Positions 12,081-20,646 are shown, numbered from the stretch's first letter. The stretch is DNA of 26,656 nucleotides from CAZCGA01 sp964498075 (GCA_964498075.1 CAZCGA010000094.1:1-26656), one strand, 5' to 3'. Program-made: numbers and translations. Notes: generated by a model not told the origin, from the letters alone.

Positions 12081-13379
12081 ATGGCAACGGTCTTGGTGGT
12101 CGACGATGAACCGGAAATCAGAACCTCGCTACGCGGCATATTGGCCGAGGAAGGCTTGCGCGTCTTGGAGGCGAAGGACGGCCGCCAAGCCCTCGATCTG
12201 ATCCATCGCGAGAACCCCGAGCTGGTCATCCTGGATGTCTGGATGCCGGAGGTCGACGGGCTGCAGCTCCTGCAGCAGCTTCAGGACGCTGCGGCGCACC
12301 CGGCGGTCATCATGATCTCCGGTCACGGCAACATCGAAACCGCAGTGAGCGCCACCAAGCTCGGCGCGTTCGACTTCATCGAGAAACCGTTTTCACTCGA
12401 CGGGCTGCTCCGCGTCGTCAACCGTGCCCTCGATCACCAAGCCGCGGTCATGCGGCGCGCCGAAGCGACGCCAGCGACAAGCGAGGGCAGCGCCGTAGGC
12501 GTGACCGGCGGCGCCGAGGCCGTGGCGCAACCGCTGCGGCGCGCGCGCTGGAGCGAGCGCACCATCGGCCGCAGCGTCGTCGCCAGCGGCCAAGGATTGC
12601 ACAGCGGCGTCAAGACCGGCTTGATCCTGCAGCCGTTGCCCCCAGGCAGCGGCATCATGTTCAACAACCTCTCCACCGACGAGACCGTGCCGGCACACGT
12701 CGACTGGGTCGACTCGACCGGCTACGCCACGACCCTGCATCGCAACGGGGTCACGGCGAAGACCGTCGAGCACCTGCTGGCAACCTTGCACGCCTATCGG
12801 ATCACCAACCTGCTGGTCAAAATGCAGGGTGAGGTGCCCACCATGGACGGCTCGGCAATCGAGTTTTGCCGTCTCGTCGAAAGCGCGGGGATCGTGGATC
12901 AGGGGGGGGCGGTCGACGAGATCGTCATCAACCGGCGCATCGCGGCCGGCAAGGACGACGCCGGCGAATCCATTGTCATGGAGCCCGCGGACTGTTTTGG
13001 GATCTCGTACACGCTCCTCTATCCGCATCCGGTTGGCCTCCAGGAGTACACGTACATCCACAGCGGTCCGGAATCGTTTCGCGATGAGATTGCGCCGGCA
13101 CGCACCTTCGCCTTCCTGCGTGACATGAAGCAGCTGGCCTCCATGGGCCTGGCGAGCGGCGGGCGGCTGGACAACTGCATCCTGATCGACGACGAGAAGG
13201 TGGTGAACACCACCCTGCGCTTTCCGGATGAGTTCGTGCGCCACAAGATCCTCGACATCATGGGCGACATGTACCTGCTCGGACGTCCGCTGCGCGGCAT
13301 GATCATCGCGCGCAAGACCGGGCATTCCGACAACATCGCCCTGCTGCGCGAGATCAAGAAGGCGATGGGGTTGGTGTAG
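12081..13379 (+). CDS. lpxC: Receiver domain-LpxC fusion: UDP-3-O-acyl-GlcNAc deacetylase with response-regulator input
   Basis: Residues 1-119 are a receiver domain closest to NtrX/NtrC: acidic pocket D8-D9, phospho-acceptor D52 (LVILDVWMP), S80 (MISGHG), K102 (FIEKPF). After a flexible linker (120-157), residues 158-432 are a full LpxC: GQGLHSG, KTVEHLL with E230 and zinc ligand H231, VPTMDGSA, ARTFAFLRD, FVRHKILDIMGD with zinc ligands H388 and D392, and catalytic H415 (TGH). LpxC commits UDP-GlcNAc precursors to lipid A. No AAA+ or DNA-binding domain exists. GAGGGAGG at 12068-12075 favours ATG 12081 over the GTG at 12066. The frame is continuous, with no stop or gap between domains. Control of LpxC activity or stability by the kinase encoded upstream is inferred. 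Confidence 0.93.
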   Translation: MATVLVVDDEPEIRTSLRGILAEEGLRVLEAKDGRQALDLIHRENPELVILDVWMPEVDGLQLLQQLQDAAAHPAVIMISGHGNIETAVSATKLGAFDFIEKPFSLDGLLRVVNRALDHQAAVMRRAEATPATSEGSAVGVTGGAEAVAQPLRRARWSERTIGRSVVASGQGLHSGVKTGLILQPLPPGSGIMFNNLSTDETVPAHVDWVDSTGYATTLHRNGVTAKTVEHLLATLHAYRITNLLVKMQGEVPTMDGSAIEFCRLVESAGIVDQGGAVDEIVINRRIAAGKDDAGESIVMEPADCFGISYTLLYPHPVGLQEYTYIHSGPESFRDEIAPARTFAFLRDMKQLASMGLASGGRLDNCILIDDEKVVNTTLRFPDEFVRHKILDIMGDMYLLGRPLRGMIIARKTGHSDNIALLREIKKAMGLV

Positions 13380-13386
13380 CCGCGCG

Positions 13387-13614
13387 GTGCAGGCCATGAG
13401 CGCCCGCCAGCCGAGCCCACGCCGCCGGACGTCGTTCTGGTTGCTCGTCGCCGGTCTGGCAGCGTTCTTGAGCCTCGAGCCCGGGTTCTTCTTGGTCGCC
13501 CTTGCCGTCGCGTTGTCGTTGCTGACGGTGACCTGGATCGTCATGCTGATTCGAGTCCTGCTGCTGGACGCGTTGGGCCACGGGCACTGGACGTGGCACG
13601 AACGAATCCACTGA
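13387..13614 (+). CDS. Small two-helix membrane protein, unrecognised
   Basis: The 75-residue frame (GTG 13387, or ATG 13396) has a basic N-terminus (ARQPSPRRRTS), then FWLLVAGLAAFLSLEPGFFLVALAVALSLLTVTWIVMLIRVLLLD, two hydrophobic helices, and a His/Trp-rich tail. It starts seven bases after the receiver-LpxC stop and ends 19 bases before the convergent carboxypeptidase gene, so it fills the gap exactly. The composition is convincing for a membrane protein, but I know no family, and no clear ribosome site precedes it. Confidence 0.5.
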   Translation: MQAMSARQPSPRRRTSFWLLVAGLAAFLSLEPGFFLVALAVALSLLTVTWIVMLIRVLLLDALGHGHWTWHERIH

Positions 13615-13633
13615 GCGCAACGACCAGCGTCTC

Positions 13634-14788
13634 TCAGCTACGCGCGACGATCTGCGCCGCGCTGCGCGGGTGTGCCTCTTTCAGCTTGCTGGCGGCCTGC
13701 TCGGCCTCGCGGTGGGTCGGGTAACTGCCGACGACCACCCGGTAGCGGCGCAGCTGGCCGCGGTGGACCTTCTCGACGTGGGCCGGGTAGCCGTTGGCGG
13801 CGACCGAGTTCTTCAAGCGCGTGGCGCTGCTCAGGGTGCGAAAGGTCGCGAGGTGCACGAAATACTTCAACGCCGATGGAGCGGTCGGGACGTCCGGCTC
13901 AGCGTCGCCGGCGGCCACGCCTGTGGCCGGTGCGGCCGATTGTGTCGACGCGGGCTCGGCGTCGGGCAGGGTCTTGCCGTCGAAGCCGAACTCCAAGAGC
14001 CGTTTCACGTCACCCCACAGATCGGTCGAGCCGAGCACGGCCACGCCGAGCTCACGCCCATCTGACATGCCGGCACCGACGAAACACTTCTTGGCGGCGA
14101 TCGTCCATCCGGTTTTGCCGACAACCTGGATGCGATAGTTTCCGAGCAAGCGGTTGTGGTTGCGCAAGGTGATCCGCTTGAGAGAGCCGGCAGTGGGAGC
14201 CACCGCGGTCGTCTTCGTGCTGACGATGCTGCGGAACAGGGGATCCCGCATGGCGTGTGCGAACATCGTCGCCAAGTCGCGCGCGGTCGAATAGTGGTCG
14301 GCTGCCGGGAGGCCATTCGGGTTGACGAAGTGCGTGTGTGTCGCACCGAGGACGCGAGCCTCTGCATTCATGTGTTCGGCGAAGTCCCGCACGTTGCCGG
14401 ACAACCCCTCGGCGATGACGACGCTGGCATCGTTGGCCGAGTTGAGCAGCACGGCGTACACGAGGTCGCGCAGACGCATCTTCCAACCCGGACGCAAGCT
14501 GATCTTCGACGGCGGCGCCTGCGCCGCTTCCGACGTGACCCGCATCGAGTCGTCCAGCCGACCGCTCCGCAGCGCCAGCATTGCGGTCACGATCTTGGTG
14601 GTGCTCGCCGGTGGCAGCGGCAAGTCCGGGTTCCGCTCCCACAGGACCTCGCCGGTCTGGTTGTCGATGAGGATGGCTGCCTTGGCGGTGATGGACGCAC
14701 GCGAGTGCGCATGCACTGTCCGTGCGACGGGCGCGAGGGCTGAAACCACCACCACGACCGCCACCGCCAACTCTTTGATCGCTCTCAT
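13634..14788 (-). CDS. D-alanyl-D-alanine carboxypeptidase (PBP5-type) with SPOR domain
   Basis: Counting from ATG 14788, residues 1-27 are a signal peptide (RAIKELAVAVVVVVSALAPVARTVHA), which fixes this start over the one at 14833. The S11 peptidase domain shows S62-x-x-K65 (PASTTK), S117-A-N119 and K225-T-G227, all active-site elements. It trims the terminal D-Ala from peptidoglycan stem peptides in the periplasm. Residues 307-384 (KYFVHLATFRTLSSATRLKNSVAANGYPAHVEKV..YRVVVGSYPTHREAEQAASKL) are a SPOR domain, which binds denuded glycan at division sites. The usual C-terminal amphipathic anchor of PBP5 is replaced by this domain. A Pro/Ala linker joins the two. Confidence 0.93.
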   Translation of the reverse strand: MRAIKELAVAVVVVVSALAPVARTVHAHSRASITAKAAILIDNQTGEVLWERNPDLPLPPASTTKIVTAMLALRSGRLDDSMRVTSEAAQAPPSKISLRPGWKMRLRDLVYAVLLNSANDASVVIAEGLSGNVRDFAEHMNAEARVLGATHTHFVNPNGLPAADHYSTARDLATMFAHAMRDPLFRSIVSTKTTAVAPTAGSLKRITLRNHNRLLGNYRIQVVGKTGWTIAAKKCFVGAGMSDGRELGVAVLGSTDLWGDVKRLLEFGFDGKTLPDAEPASTQSAAPATGVAAGDAEPDVPTAPSALKYFVHLATFRTLSSATRLKNSVAANGYPAHVEKVHRGQLRRYRVVVGSYPTHREAEQAASKLKEAHPRSAAQIVARS

Positions 14789-14863
14789 ACCGCCCAGGCA
14801 ACACAGTGTGAGATATGGATTTCGGGTTGTCAATCGAAGGATGACGACCCGCCGCCCGAGGCC

Positions 14864-15952
14864 TCACCCCAGGATCTCAGGTGCCCCGCGCGTACCCTGC
14901 ACCAACATGGCGCGGAAGAAGAAGACGCTGATGATCGTCGGTAGCACGTAGTAGGCGACGCGGAAGATCAGCACCGCCACGACCGCGGTCTCGAAGGGAA
15001 CTGACAGGCTGGCGAAGATGGCGGCCATCGACCCCTCCATGACTCCGAGGCCGCCCGGCACGAAGGACACCAGCGAGAGGATGATGCCGACGGCGAAGCC
15101 GACGACCACGAAGCTCATCGGGATCGGGTAGTGGACGCTGAGGAACGCACCGTACAGGATGAGCAGCGTCATCACCCAGTCGACGACGATCCAGGCGGTC
15201 GGGATGACCATGTGGCGCTTGCGCGCCAGCATGAACTCGATGCCACGGTTGAGGTTGCGTTGGAAGCGCCAGATACGTACGCGCCCGGGTTTGTGGCGTG
15301 GGAAGAACCGGTGCATGAACCAATGCACCGCTTCGGCCATGATGAAGAGCGTGCGGCGCCGCAACCCCCGGTGCAGCAGCAGCAGCAGCGCCACGGCCGC
15401 CGCCAACGCAAAGAAGGACAGCAGGGTAGCCGTGGTGCCGAGCGCATAGCCGTGCAGATCACGCGATGAGAGCAGATAGACGAAGCCGATGACCACGAAC
15501 AGCAGCAGGACCGTGTTGGTGATGAAGGTTTGCACCAACGAGATGATCACCGCGGTCCCGGACGGGATCGACGACCGGATGAAGAAGTACAGGCGCACCG
15601 CAAACCCGCTCAGCCCGCCGGTCGACACGACATAGTTCGCGGTGTTGGCCACGAAGGTGATCTTGAGCATCTCCCAGAACGGCACGTCGGCGCCGGCAGC
15701 GCGAGCGATGCCTTGATACGAGAGCGCCATGGCGATGTAGCTGGCGAGGCCGCACGCCAGCGGGATTGCCAGCAACGGCACGTCGAGCGTCGACGCCGTC
15801 TCCCAGAGCTTGCTGGCGTCGGAGAATACGAACAGCAGGACCAGGAGGCCCAAGCCGAGGACAGGCGCCCAGATCCAGTGAGTGCGCGACCGCGACGCCG
15901 CACCCACCGGGGCGGCGGGCTCCGGCTTCATCTGACGGGCTTGGGGAATCAT
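14864..15952 (-). CDS. Flippase-like membrane protein (LPG synthase TM-domain family, COG0392)
   Basis: The 362-residue protein has about eight transmembrane helices and the family motifs ANTANYVVSTGGLSGFAVRLYFF and SFVPGGLGVMEGSMAAIFASLSVP. These mark the COG0392/UPF0104 membrane domain shared with MprF, AglD and YbhN. Members move or modify lipids; the substrate cannot be told here. No C-terminal aminoacyl-transferase domain is present, so it is not a full MprF. It lies 75 bases downstream of the carboxypeptidase start on the same strand. A second start (Met8, 15931) is possible. Confidence 0.85.
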   Translation of the reverse strand: MIPQARQMKPEPAAPVGAASRSRTHWIWAPVLGLGLLVLLFVFSDASKLWETASTLDVPLLAIPLACGLASYIAMALSYQGIARAAGADVPFWEMLKITFVANTANYVVSTGGLSGFAVRLYFFIRSSIPSGTAVIISLVQTFITNTVLLLFVVIGFVYLLSSRDLHGYALGTTATLLSFFALAAAVALLLLLHRGLRRRTLFIMAEAVHWFMHRFFPRHKPGRVRIWRFQRNLNRGIEFMLARKRHMVIPTAWIVVDWVMTLLILYGAFLSVHYPIPMSFVVVGFAVGIILSLVSFVPGGLGVMEGSMAAIFASLSVPFETAVVAVLIFRVAYYVLPTIISVFFFRAMLVQGTRGAPEILG

Positions 15953-15967
15953 GCGTGATGCCGCTTC

Positions 15968-15996
15968 GACTTAGTCGCTCTCCCTGCCTCCGTCAA
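15968..15996 (-). promoter_or_regulatory. Candidate promoter of the flippase-like gene
   Basis: On the minus strand TTGACG (15996-15991) and TAAGTC (15973-15968) are 17 bases apart. The leader to ATG 15952 would be about nine bases. It is divergent from the yggT promoter in the same 119-bp gap. Confidence 0.4.
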
Positions 15997-16015
15997 GGCA
16001 GCGCCATGGCGACGC

Positions 16016-16044
16016 TTGTGGCCGAGCGGCGTCCACGCTAAACG
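16016..16044 (+). promoter_or_regulatory. Candidate promoter of yggT
   Basis: TTGTGG (16016-16021) and TAAACG (16039-16044) are separated by 17 bases. A GAGGAG ribosome site follows, shortly before ATG 16072. Confidence 0.4.
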
Positions 16045-16071
16045 AGTGACTCCGCTGCACGAGGAGCCCGG

Positions 16072-16371
16072 ATGTTCATCCTTGGAAACTTTCTGTTGGC
16101 CACCGCCGACGTGCTCTCGATGGTGCTTCGCTTGTACATGTTCATCGTGATCGCGCGGGCGCTCATCTCCTGGGTCAACCCCGATCCGTACAACCCCATC
16201 GTGCGGTTCCTCTACAACGCCACGGAACCGTTGCTCTCCCGCGTCCGGCGCGTCCTCCCCATTTTCGCCGGCGGGATCGACTTCTCGCCGCTGATCGTTC
16301 TGGTCGCCATCTACTTCCTGCAAGTATTCCTGGTGCAGAGCCTGCACGATCTGGCGTTCTCGATCCGCTAG
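16072..16371 (+). CDS. yggT: YggT family membrane protein
   Basis: The 99-residue protein shows the YggT pattern: a first helix (ADVLSMVLRLYMFIVIARALISWVNPDPYNPIVRFLYNATEPLL), the RARRVLP-like loop (RVRRVLPIFAGGIDFSPLIVLVAIYFL) and a second helix. Relatives are implicated in membrane stress tolerance, division or cofactor-linked assembly near cell poles; the role is not settled. It is followed four bases later by yggU, as in many genomes. Confidence 0.92.
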   Translation: MFILGNFLLATADVLSMVLRLYMFIVIARALISWVNPDPYNPIVRFLYNATEPLLSRVRRVLPIFAGGIDFSPLIVLVAIYFLQVFLVQSLHDLAFSIR

Positions 16372-16375
16372 CGCG

Positions 16376-16684
16376 ATGTCCGGCGGGGCCACGAGCCTGC
16401 GGCTTCGGATCCACCTCCAGCCGCGCGCCGCCCGCAACCAGATCGTCGGCCGGCACGGCGACGCCATCAAGATCCAGGTGCATGCGCCACCCGTGGATGG
16501 TGCGGCGAATGCGGCGCTGGTGGACCTCTTGGCACAGACCTGCGGTGTGCCACGGAGCGCGATCCGCATCCTGCGCGGCGCGACGAGCCGGACGAAAGTG
16601 GTCGAGATTTGGAGCGACGACGTCGGCGCATGCCGGCGGCGTCTGGACGAGGCGCTCGGACACGACGCGTCGACGCCGCGTTGA
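16376..16684 (+). CDS. yggU: YggU/DUF167 family protein
   Basis: The 102-residue protein has the DUF167 signature: LRIHLQPRAARNQIVGRHGDAIKIQVHAPPVDGAANAALVDLLAQ and RGATSRTKVVEI. It is a small cytosolic alpha/beta protein of unknown function that commonly follows yggT, as it does here with four bases between. No ribosome site is visible, which suggests translational coupling. Confidence 0.92.
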   Translation: MSGGATSLRLRIHLQPRAARNQIVGRHGDAIKIQVHAPPVDGAANAALVDLLAQTCGVPRSAIRILRGATSRTKVVEIWSDDVGACRRRLDEALGHDASTPR

Positions 16685-16709
16685 CAAAGCGAGAGCCCCT
16701 GATTACCTT
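16681..16709 (+). promoter_or_regulatory. Candidate promoter of the FmdB-family gene
   Basis: TTGACA (16681-16686) overlaps the yggU stop codon. TACCTT (16704-16709) lies 17 bases on and is a weak -10 box. The FmdB-type start is at 16728. Confidence 0.3.
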
Positions 16710-16727
16710 GCCGACGAGGTTCCTTCT

Positions 16728-17036
16728 ATGCCGATCTACGAGTACCAGTGCAGGAAGTGTGGCCAGTTCGAGACGATGCGAAAGATCTCCGAGCCGCCAC
16801 TGAAGCGCTGCCCGACGTGTGCCGGCAAGGTCACGAAGCTGATGTCGAACACCTCTTTCCAGTTGAAAGGCAGCGGCTGGTACGTCACCGACTACGCACG
16901 CAAGGACGGCACAGACAAGCAGACCGGCGAGGCCGCGAAGCCCGAGAGCGGTGCAGCCGAAGCCAAGCCGGAGAGCAAGACCGAGACGCCGGCCGCGTCG
17001 AAGACCGGCAAGTCCACGGAGACGGCCGCAGCTTGA
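16728..17036 (+). CDS. FmdB-family zinc-ribbon protein
   Basis: It opens with MPIYEYQCRKCGQFETMRKISEPPLKRCPTCAGKVTKLMS, the FmdB/CxxC-CxxC ribbon with two Cys pairs (C8, C11 and C28, C31) that bind zinc. Residues 60-102 are a low-complexity Lys/Glu/Ala/Ser tail, probably disordered. The name comes from a putative regulator of formamidase genes, but most members have no proven function. The N-terminal MPIYEY fixes the start at 16728 although the frame is open upstream. An intrinsic terminator follows. Confidence 0.92.
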   Translation: MPIYEYQCRKCGQFETMRKISEPPLKRCPTCAGKVTKLMSNTSFQLKGSGWYVTDYARKDGTDKQTGEAAKPESGAAEAKPESKTETPAASKTGKSTETAAA

Positions 17037-17061
17037 TGGGCAGCCGCGACGCGTCGTGAGT

Positions 17062-17093
17062 GCCGCTGCGGGAAACCGTGGCGGCTTTTTTTT
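17062..17093 (+). terminator. Intrinsic (Rho-independent) terminator
   Basis: A 10-bp stem (17062-17071 with 17076-17085), including two G-T pairs, closes a GAAA tetraloop and is followed by eight T (17086-17093). It ends the yggT-yggU-fmdB transcript 25 bases after the last stop and isolates it from the hydantoinase genes. Confidence 0.92.
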
Positions 17094-17117
17094 GATTGCC
17101 GCCCAACGCCGCGCCGC

Positions 17118-19088
17118 ATGAAGAGCGTTCCGGCGTTCATCGGCGTCGACACCGGTGGCACCTTCACCGACCTCATCGCCTGCATCGGCGGCGAGCTGCG
17201 TACGCACAAGGTCCTGTCCACTCCCCGCAATCCCGCCGCTGCGGTGTTGCGCGGTCTGCGTGAGTTGGTCCCCGAGCTGACGCCGCAGTTGGTGACCTAC
17301 GGCTCGACGGTGGCCACCAACGCACTGCTGCAACGCCGCGGGGCGCGCGTCACCCTGCTGACGACGGCGGGCTTCGAAGACGTCATCGAGATCGGCCGCC
17401 AGAACCGTCCAGCGTTGTACGATCCCGAGCCGCGGCCGCCCGCGCCGTTGGTGCCGCGCGGGCGACGGATCGGCGTCGCCGAACGCGTGGCCTACGACGG
17501 GCGCGTGTTGACCCCCTTGAGCCGCAGCGCGCTGCGCGCGCCGTTGCGCGCCATCCGCCGCCAGCGGCCAGACGCGGTAGCCGTCTGTCTCCTGCATGCG
17601 TACGCCAACCCGCGTCATGAGCGCATGATCCGCGCCGCACTCTCGGGTTTTCCGAACGTGTTCTGTTCGTTGTCCCACGAGCTGCTCGCCGAGTATCGCG
17701 AGTATGAGCGCCTCAGCACCACGGTCATCAACGCCTACGTCGGCCCCGTCATGAGTCGACACCTGCGCGCCCTCGAGCAGGGCCTCGGCGCAACCCGGCT
17801 GCGGGTGATGCAATCCAACGGCGGCGCCATCTCGGCGCAGCAGGCCGGTCGCGAAGCCGTACGGACGGTCCTCTCTGGCCCGGCCGCCGGCGTCATCGGC
17901 GCCTGCGCGGTGGCGCGCGCACTCCGCTTGCGGCGGGTGATCACCTTCGACATGGGCGGGACGTCGACCGACGTCAGCTTGATCGATGGTGCGCCGCGCT
18001 TCAGCGCCGAGTGGACCATCGGCGGGTTGCCGCTGAAGGTGCCGGCCATCGACATCCACACCGTGGGCGCGGGCGGGGGCTCGATCGCATACGTGGATGC
18101 CGGTGGTGCCCTCAAGGTGGGGCCGCAGAGCGCCGGCGCCGACCCCGGTCCCGCCTGCTACGGAACCGGCCGGATGCCCACGGTGACGGACGCCAACGTG
18201 GTGCTCGGACGTTTGGTCCCCGAGGCGTTCCTGGGCGGGCGCATGCAGCTGCAACCCGAGCGTGCGCGGAGTGCGATCGGCGAGCTCGCGAGGCAGCTGG
18301 AGCTGACGTGGGAGGCCACGGCCGAAGGCATCGTGCGGGTGGTCAACGCGAGCATGGAGCGCGCGATTCGGCGCATCTCCGTCGAGCGCGGCCACGACCC
18401 CCGCGAGTACGTTCTGGTCGCCTTCGGCGGTGCTGCCGGTCAGCACGCCTGTGAGCTGGCTGCAGCGCTCGGCATCCGGCGCGTCGTCGTGCCGCGACAT
18501 CCGGGGCTCCTGTCCGCGTGGGGTGCGGCGAGCGCCGACGTGCAGCGGGACTATGTCCGCACCGTCCGGCTGGCGAACCCCTCTGCCGCGCAGCTCCGCC
18601 GCTTGTTCGCACCGTTGGAGCGCACGGCCCGCAGCGCCCTGCGGGCGGAAGGCATCGCCGCGGTAGGTTGCCGGCTGGAGCGGACGGTCGACGTGCGCTA
18701 CCGCGGCCAGTCATTTGAGATCAATCTGCCGTTCGACACGCACTTCGGTGCGGCGTTCCACGCCGCCCACCGCCGCCTATACGGCTATGCCGACGGCGAG
18801 CGGCCGGTCGAAGTGGTGAACCTGCGCGTGCGAGGGGTCGGTCGTGGCCCCGTGCTGCGGGCGGCGGCGTTCCGGCCGCAGCCCGCGGTGCGCCCTGGCC
18901 CGCATCGCGTGCGCTGGGCGGGGCGCTGGTGGCGGACCGACACCGTGGATCGTCAACGCCTGGCGCTCGACGCGGTGGTGCGTGGCCCGGTGGTGATCGT
19001 CGAGTTCAGCGCCACCACGTTTGTCCCGCCCAGCTGGCACGCCACCGTGCATCGCACCGGGCACGTGGAGCTCATCCATGCGGATTGA
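17118..19088 (+). CDS. hyuA: Hydantoinase A / 5-oxoprolinase family subunit
   Basis: The 656-residue protein begins FIGVDTGGTFTDLIA, the phosphate-binding start of the HyuA ATPase fold. It also has TNALLQRRGARVTLLTTAGFEDVIEIGRQ, YREYERLSTTVINAYVGP, MQSNGGAISAQQA, FDMGGTSTDVSLIDG, HTVGAGGGSIAYVD and VAFGGAAGQHAC, all family landmarks. With HyuB it would hydrolyse a cyclic imide, such as an N-methylhydantoin or 5-oxoproline, with ATP; the substrate cannot be read from sequence. The start has no ribosome site. It overlaps hyuB by 11 bases. Confidence 0.92.
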   Translation: MKSVPAFIGVDTGGTFTDLIACIGGELRTHKVLSTPRNPAAAVLRGLRELVPELTPQLVTYGSTVATNALLQRRGARVTLLTTAGFEDVIEIGRQNRPALYDPEPRPPAPLVPRGRRIGVAERVAYDGRVLTPLSRSALRAPLRAIRRQRPDAVAVCLLHAYANPRHERMIRAALSGFPNVFCSLSHELLAEYREYERLSTTVINAYVGPVMSRHLRALEQGLGATRLRVMQSNGGAISAQQAGREAVRTVLSGPAAGVIGACAVARALRLRRVITFDMGGTSTDVSLIDGAPRFSAEWTIGGLPLKVPAIDIHTVGAGGGSIAYVDAGGALKVGPQSAGADPGPACYGTGRMPTVTDANVVLGRLVPEAFLGGRMQLQPERARSAIGELARQLELTWEATAEGIVRVVNASMERAIRRISVERGHDPREYVLVAFGGAAGQHACELAAALGIRRVVVPRHPGLLSAWGAASADVQRDYVRTVRLANPSAAQLRRLFAPLERTARSALRAEGIAAVGCRLERTVDVRYRGQSFEINLPFDTHFGAAFHAAHRRLYGYADGERPVEVVNLRVRGVGRGPVLRAAAFRPQPAVRPGPHRVRWAGRWWRTDTVDRQRLALDAVVRGPVVIVEFSATTFVPPSWHATVHRTGHVELIHAD

Positions 19089-20646
19089 TCCGGTCACGCT
19101 CGAGGTGTTCAACCATCAGCTCAGCGCCATCGCCGAGGAGATGGGCGTCGCGCTCTGCCGCAGCGCCTTCTCACCCAACATCAAAGAGCGACGCGATTTC
19201 TCCTGCGCGCTGTTCGACGCGCGCGGCGCCATGGTGGCGCAGGCGGCGCACATTCCGGTGCACCTGGGTTCGACGCCGCTGTCGGTGCAGGCGGCCATCG
19301 AACACGTCGCCATGCGCCGCGGTGACGTCGTCATGCTGAATGATCCCTACGCGGGAGGCACCCATCTTCCCGACGTGACGGTGGTCGCGCCGATCCACCT
19401 GCCAGGCGAAGCGGCGCCCTTCGGATATGTCGCCAATCGGGCCCATCACGCCGACATCGGCGGATCGGCGCCGGGCTCGATGCCGCTGGCAACGGAGATC
19501 TATCAGGAAGGTTTCCGTATGCCGCCGGTGCGCATCGTGGCGCGCGGGAAGATCGTCGAGGATATTCTGCGCCTGTTCATCGCCAACACGCGCGTGGCCG
19601 ATGAACGGCGCGGCGACCTACTGGCACAGCTGGCGGCGCTCCGGCTTGGGGCGCGGCGCCTGCGCGAGCTGGTCAACCGCGCCGGCCGCAGCGCCACGGT
19701 CGCCGCGATGACGGCACTGCAGGACTATTCGGCGCGTTTGATGACCGCAACACTGCGACGTCTCCCGGCGGGAGCGTACCGCGCCGAAGACTGGATGGAT
19801 GACGACGGTGCTGGCGCCGTGCGCATCCCGATCCGGGTTGCGGTGCGCATCCGGAACGGCACGGCTGTGGTCGACTTCACGGGCACCGCCGCGCAGGTTG
19901 CCGGCGGCATCAATGCCAACTATCCGGTGACGGTCGCCGCCGTTCTGTATGCCTTCCAGCTGGTGGCGGGCACCACGATTCCGGCGAACGCCGGGCTGAT
20001 GTGGCCGTTGCGGATCATTGCTCCCGCCGGAACCTTGGTGAACGCGCAGTTCCCGGCAGCCGTCGCCGGCGGCAACGTTGAAACCTCACAGCGGATCGTC
20101 GACGTCCTGCTCAAGGCGCTGGCCCGCGCCGCACCGCAGCGAATTCCCGCCGCAAGCAATGGATCCATGAACAACTTGGCTGTGGGGGGCTACGACCCGG
20201 TCCGTCGGCGGGAGTTTGCCTACTACGAGACGATCGCCGGGGGCGCAGGAGCGGGCCCGCACGGTGCCGGGGCTTCCGGCGTACACACGCACATGACCAA
20301 CACCCTGAATACGCCCATCGAAGCGCTGGAAGCGGCCTATCCGCTGCGCGTCACCCGCTATGGGCTGCGGCGCGGCTCGGGCGGGCGCGGGTTGCATCGC
20401 GGCGGCGACGGCGTGCTGCGCGAGATCGAATGCCTCGTTCCGGCACACGTGACTCTGCTCACCGAACGCCGGCGCCTGCGCCCGTACGGCCTACGAGGGG
20501 GCGGTGCAGGTCAAAGCGGCCGCAATCTTCTGACGAGGCACGGCCGTACCCGCGCGTTGCCGGGCAAGGTCAATATCGCCGCCGGCCCCGGCGACCGGAT
20601 CACCGTCTGCACGCCGGGCGGCGGAGCTTGGGGGCGGCGACGGTAG
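19078..20646 (+). CDS. hyuB: Hydantoinase B / 5-oxoprolinase family subunit
   Basis: From ATG 19078 the 522-residue protein reads RIDPVTLEVFNHQLSAIAEEMGVALCRSAFSPNIKERRDFSCALFD, then GDVVMLNDPYAGGTHLPDVTVVAPI, ANRAHHADIGGSAPGSMP, and GNVETSQRIVDVLLKAL. These are HyuB hallmarks, with the His/Asp cluster at HADIGG as probable metal ligands. Its first 11 bases lie inside hyuA, so the subunits are made together. An upstream frame extension to 19021 is inside hyuA and lacks the RIDPVTLEV start. Confidence 0.93.
   Translation: MRIDPVTLEVFNHQLSAIAEEMGVALCRSAFSPNIKERRDFSCALFDARGAMVAQAAHIPVHLGSTPLSVQAAIEHVAMRRGDVVMLNDPYAGGTHLPDVTVVAPIHLPGEAAPFGYVANRAHHADIGGSAPGSMPLATEIYQEGFRMPPVRIVARGKIVEDILRLFIANTRVADERRGDLLAQLAALRLGARRLRELVNRAGRSATVAAMTALQDYSARLMTATLRRLPAGAYRAEDWMDDDGAGAVRIPIRVAVRIRNGTAVVDFTGTAAQVAGGINANYPVTVAAVLYAFQLVAGTTIPANAGLMWPLRIIAPAGTLVNAQFPAAVAGGNVETSQRIVDVLLKALARAAPQRIPAASNGSMNNLAVGGYDPVRRREFAYYETIAGGAGAGPHGAGASGVHTHMTNTLNTPIEALEAAYPLRVTRYGLRRGSGGRGLHRGGDGVLREIECLVPAHVTLLTERRRLRPYGLRGGGAGQSGRNLLTRHGRTRALPGKVNIAAGPGDRITVCTPGGGAWGRRR

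Noticed and set aside
12393..13544. 383-residue minus-strand frame opposite the receiver-LpxC gene
   Set aside because: Arg/His/Val-rich shadow of a gene with clear motifs.
16467..18500. 677-residue minus-strand frame across yggU, the FmdB-type gene and hyuA
   Set aside because: It spans three recognised genes and a terminator, has low-complexity Arg/Gly/His composition and shows no domain.
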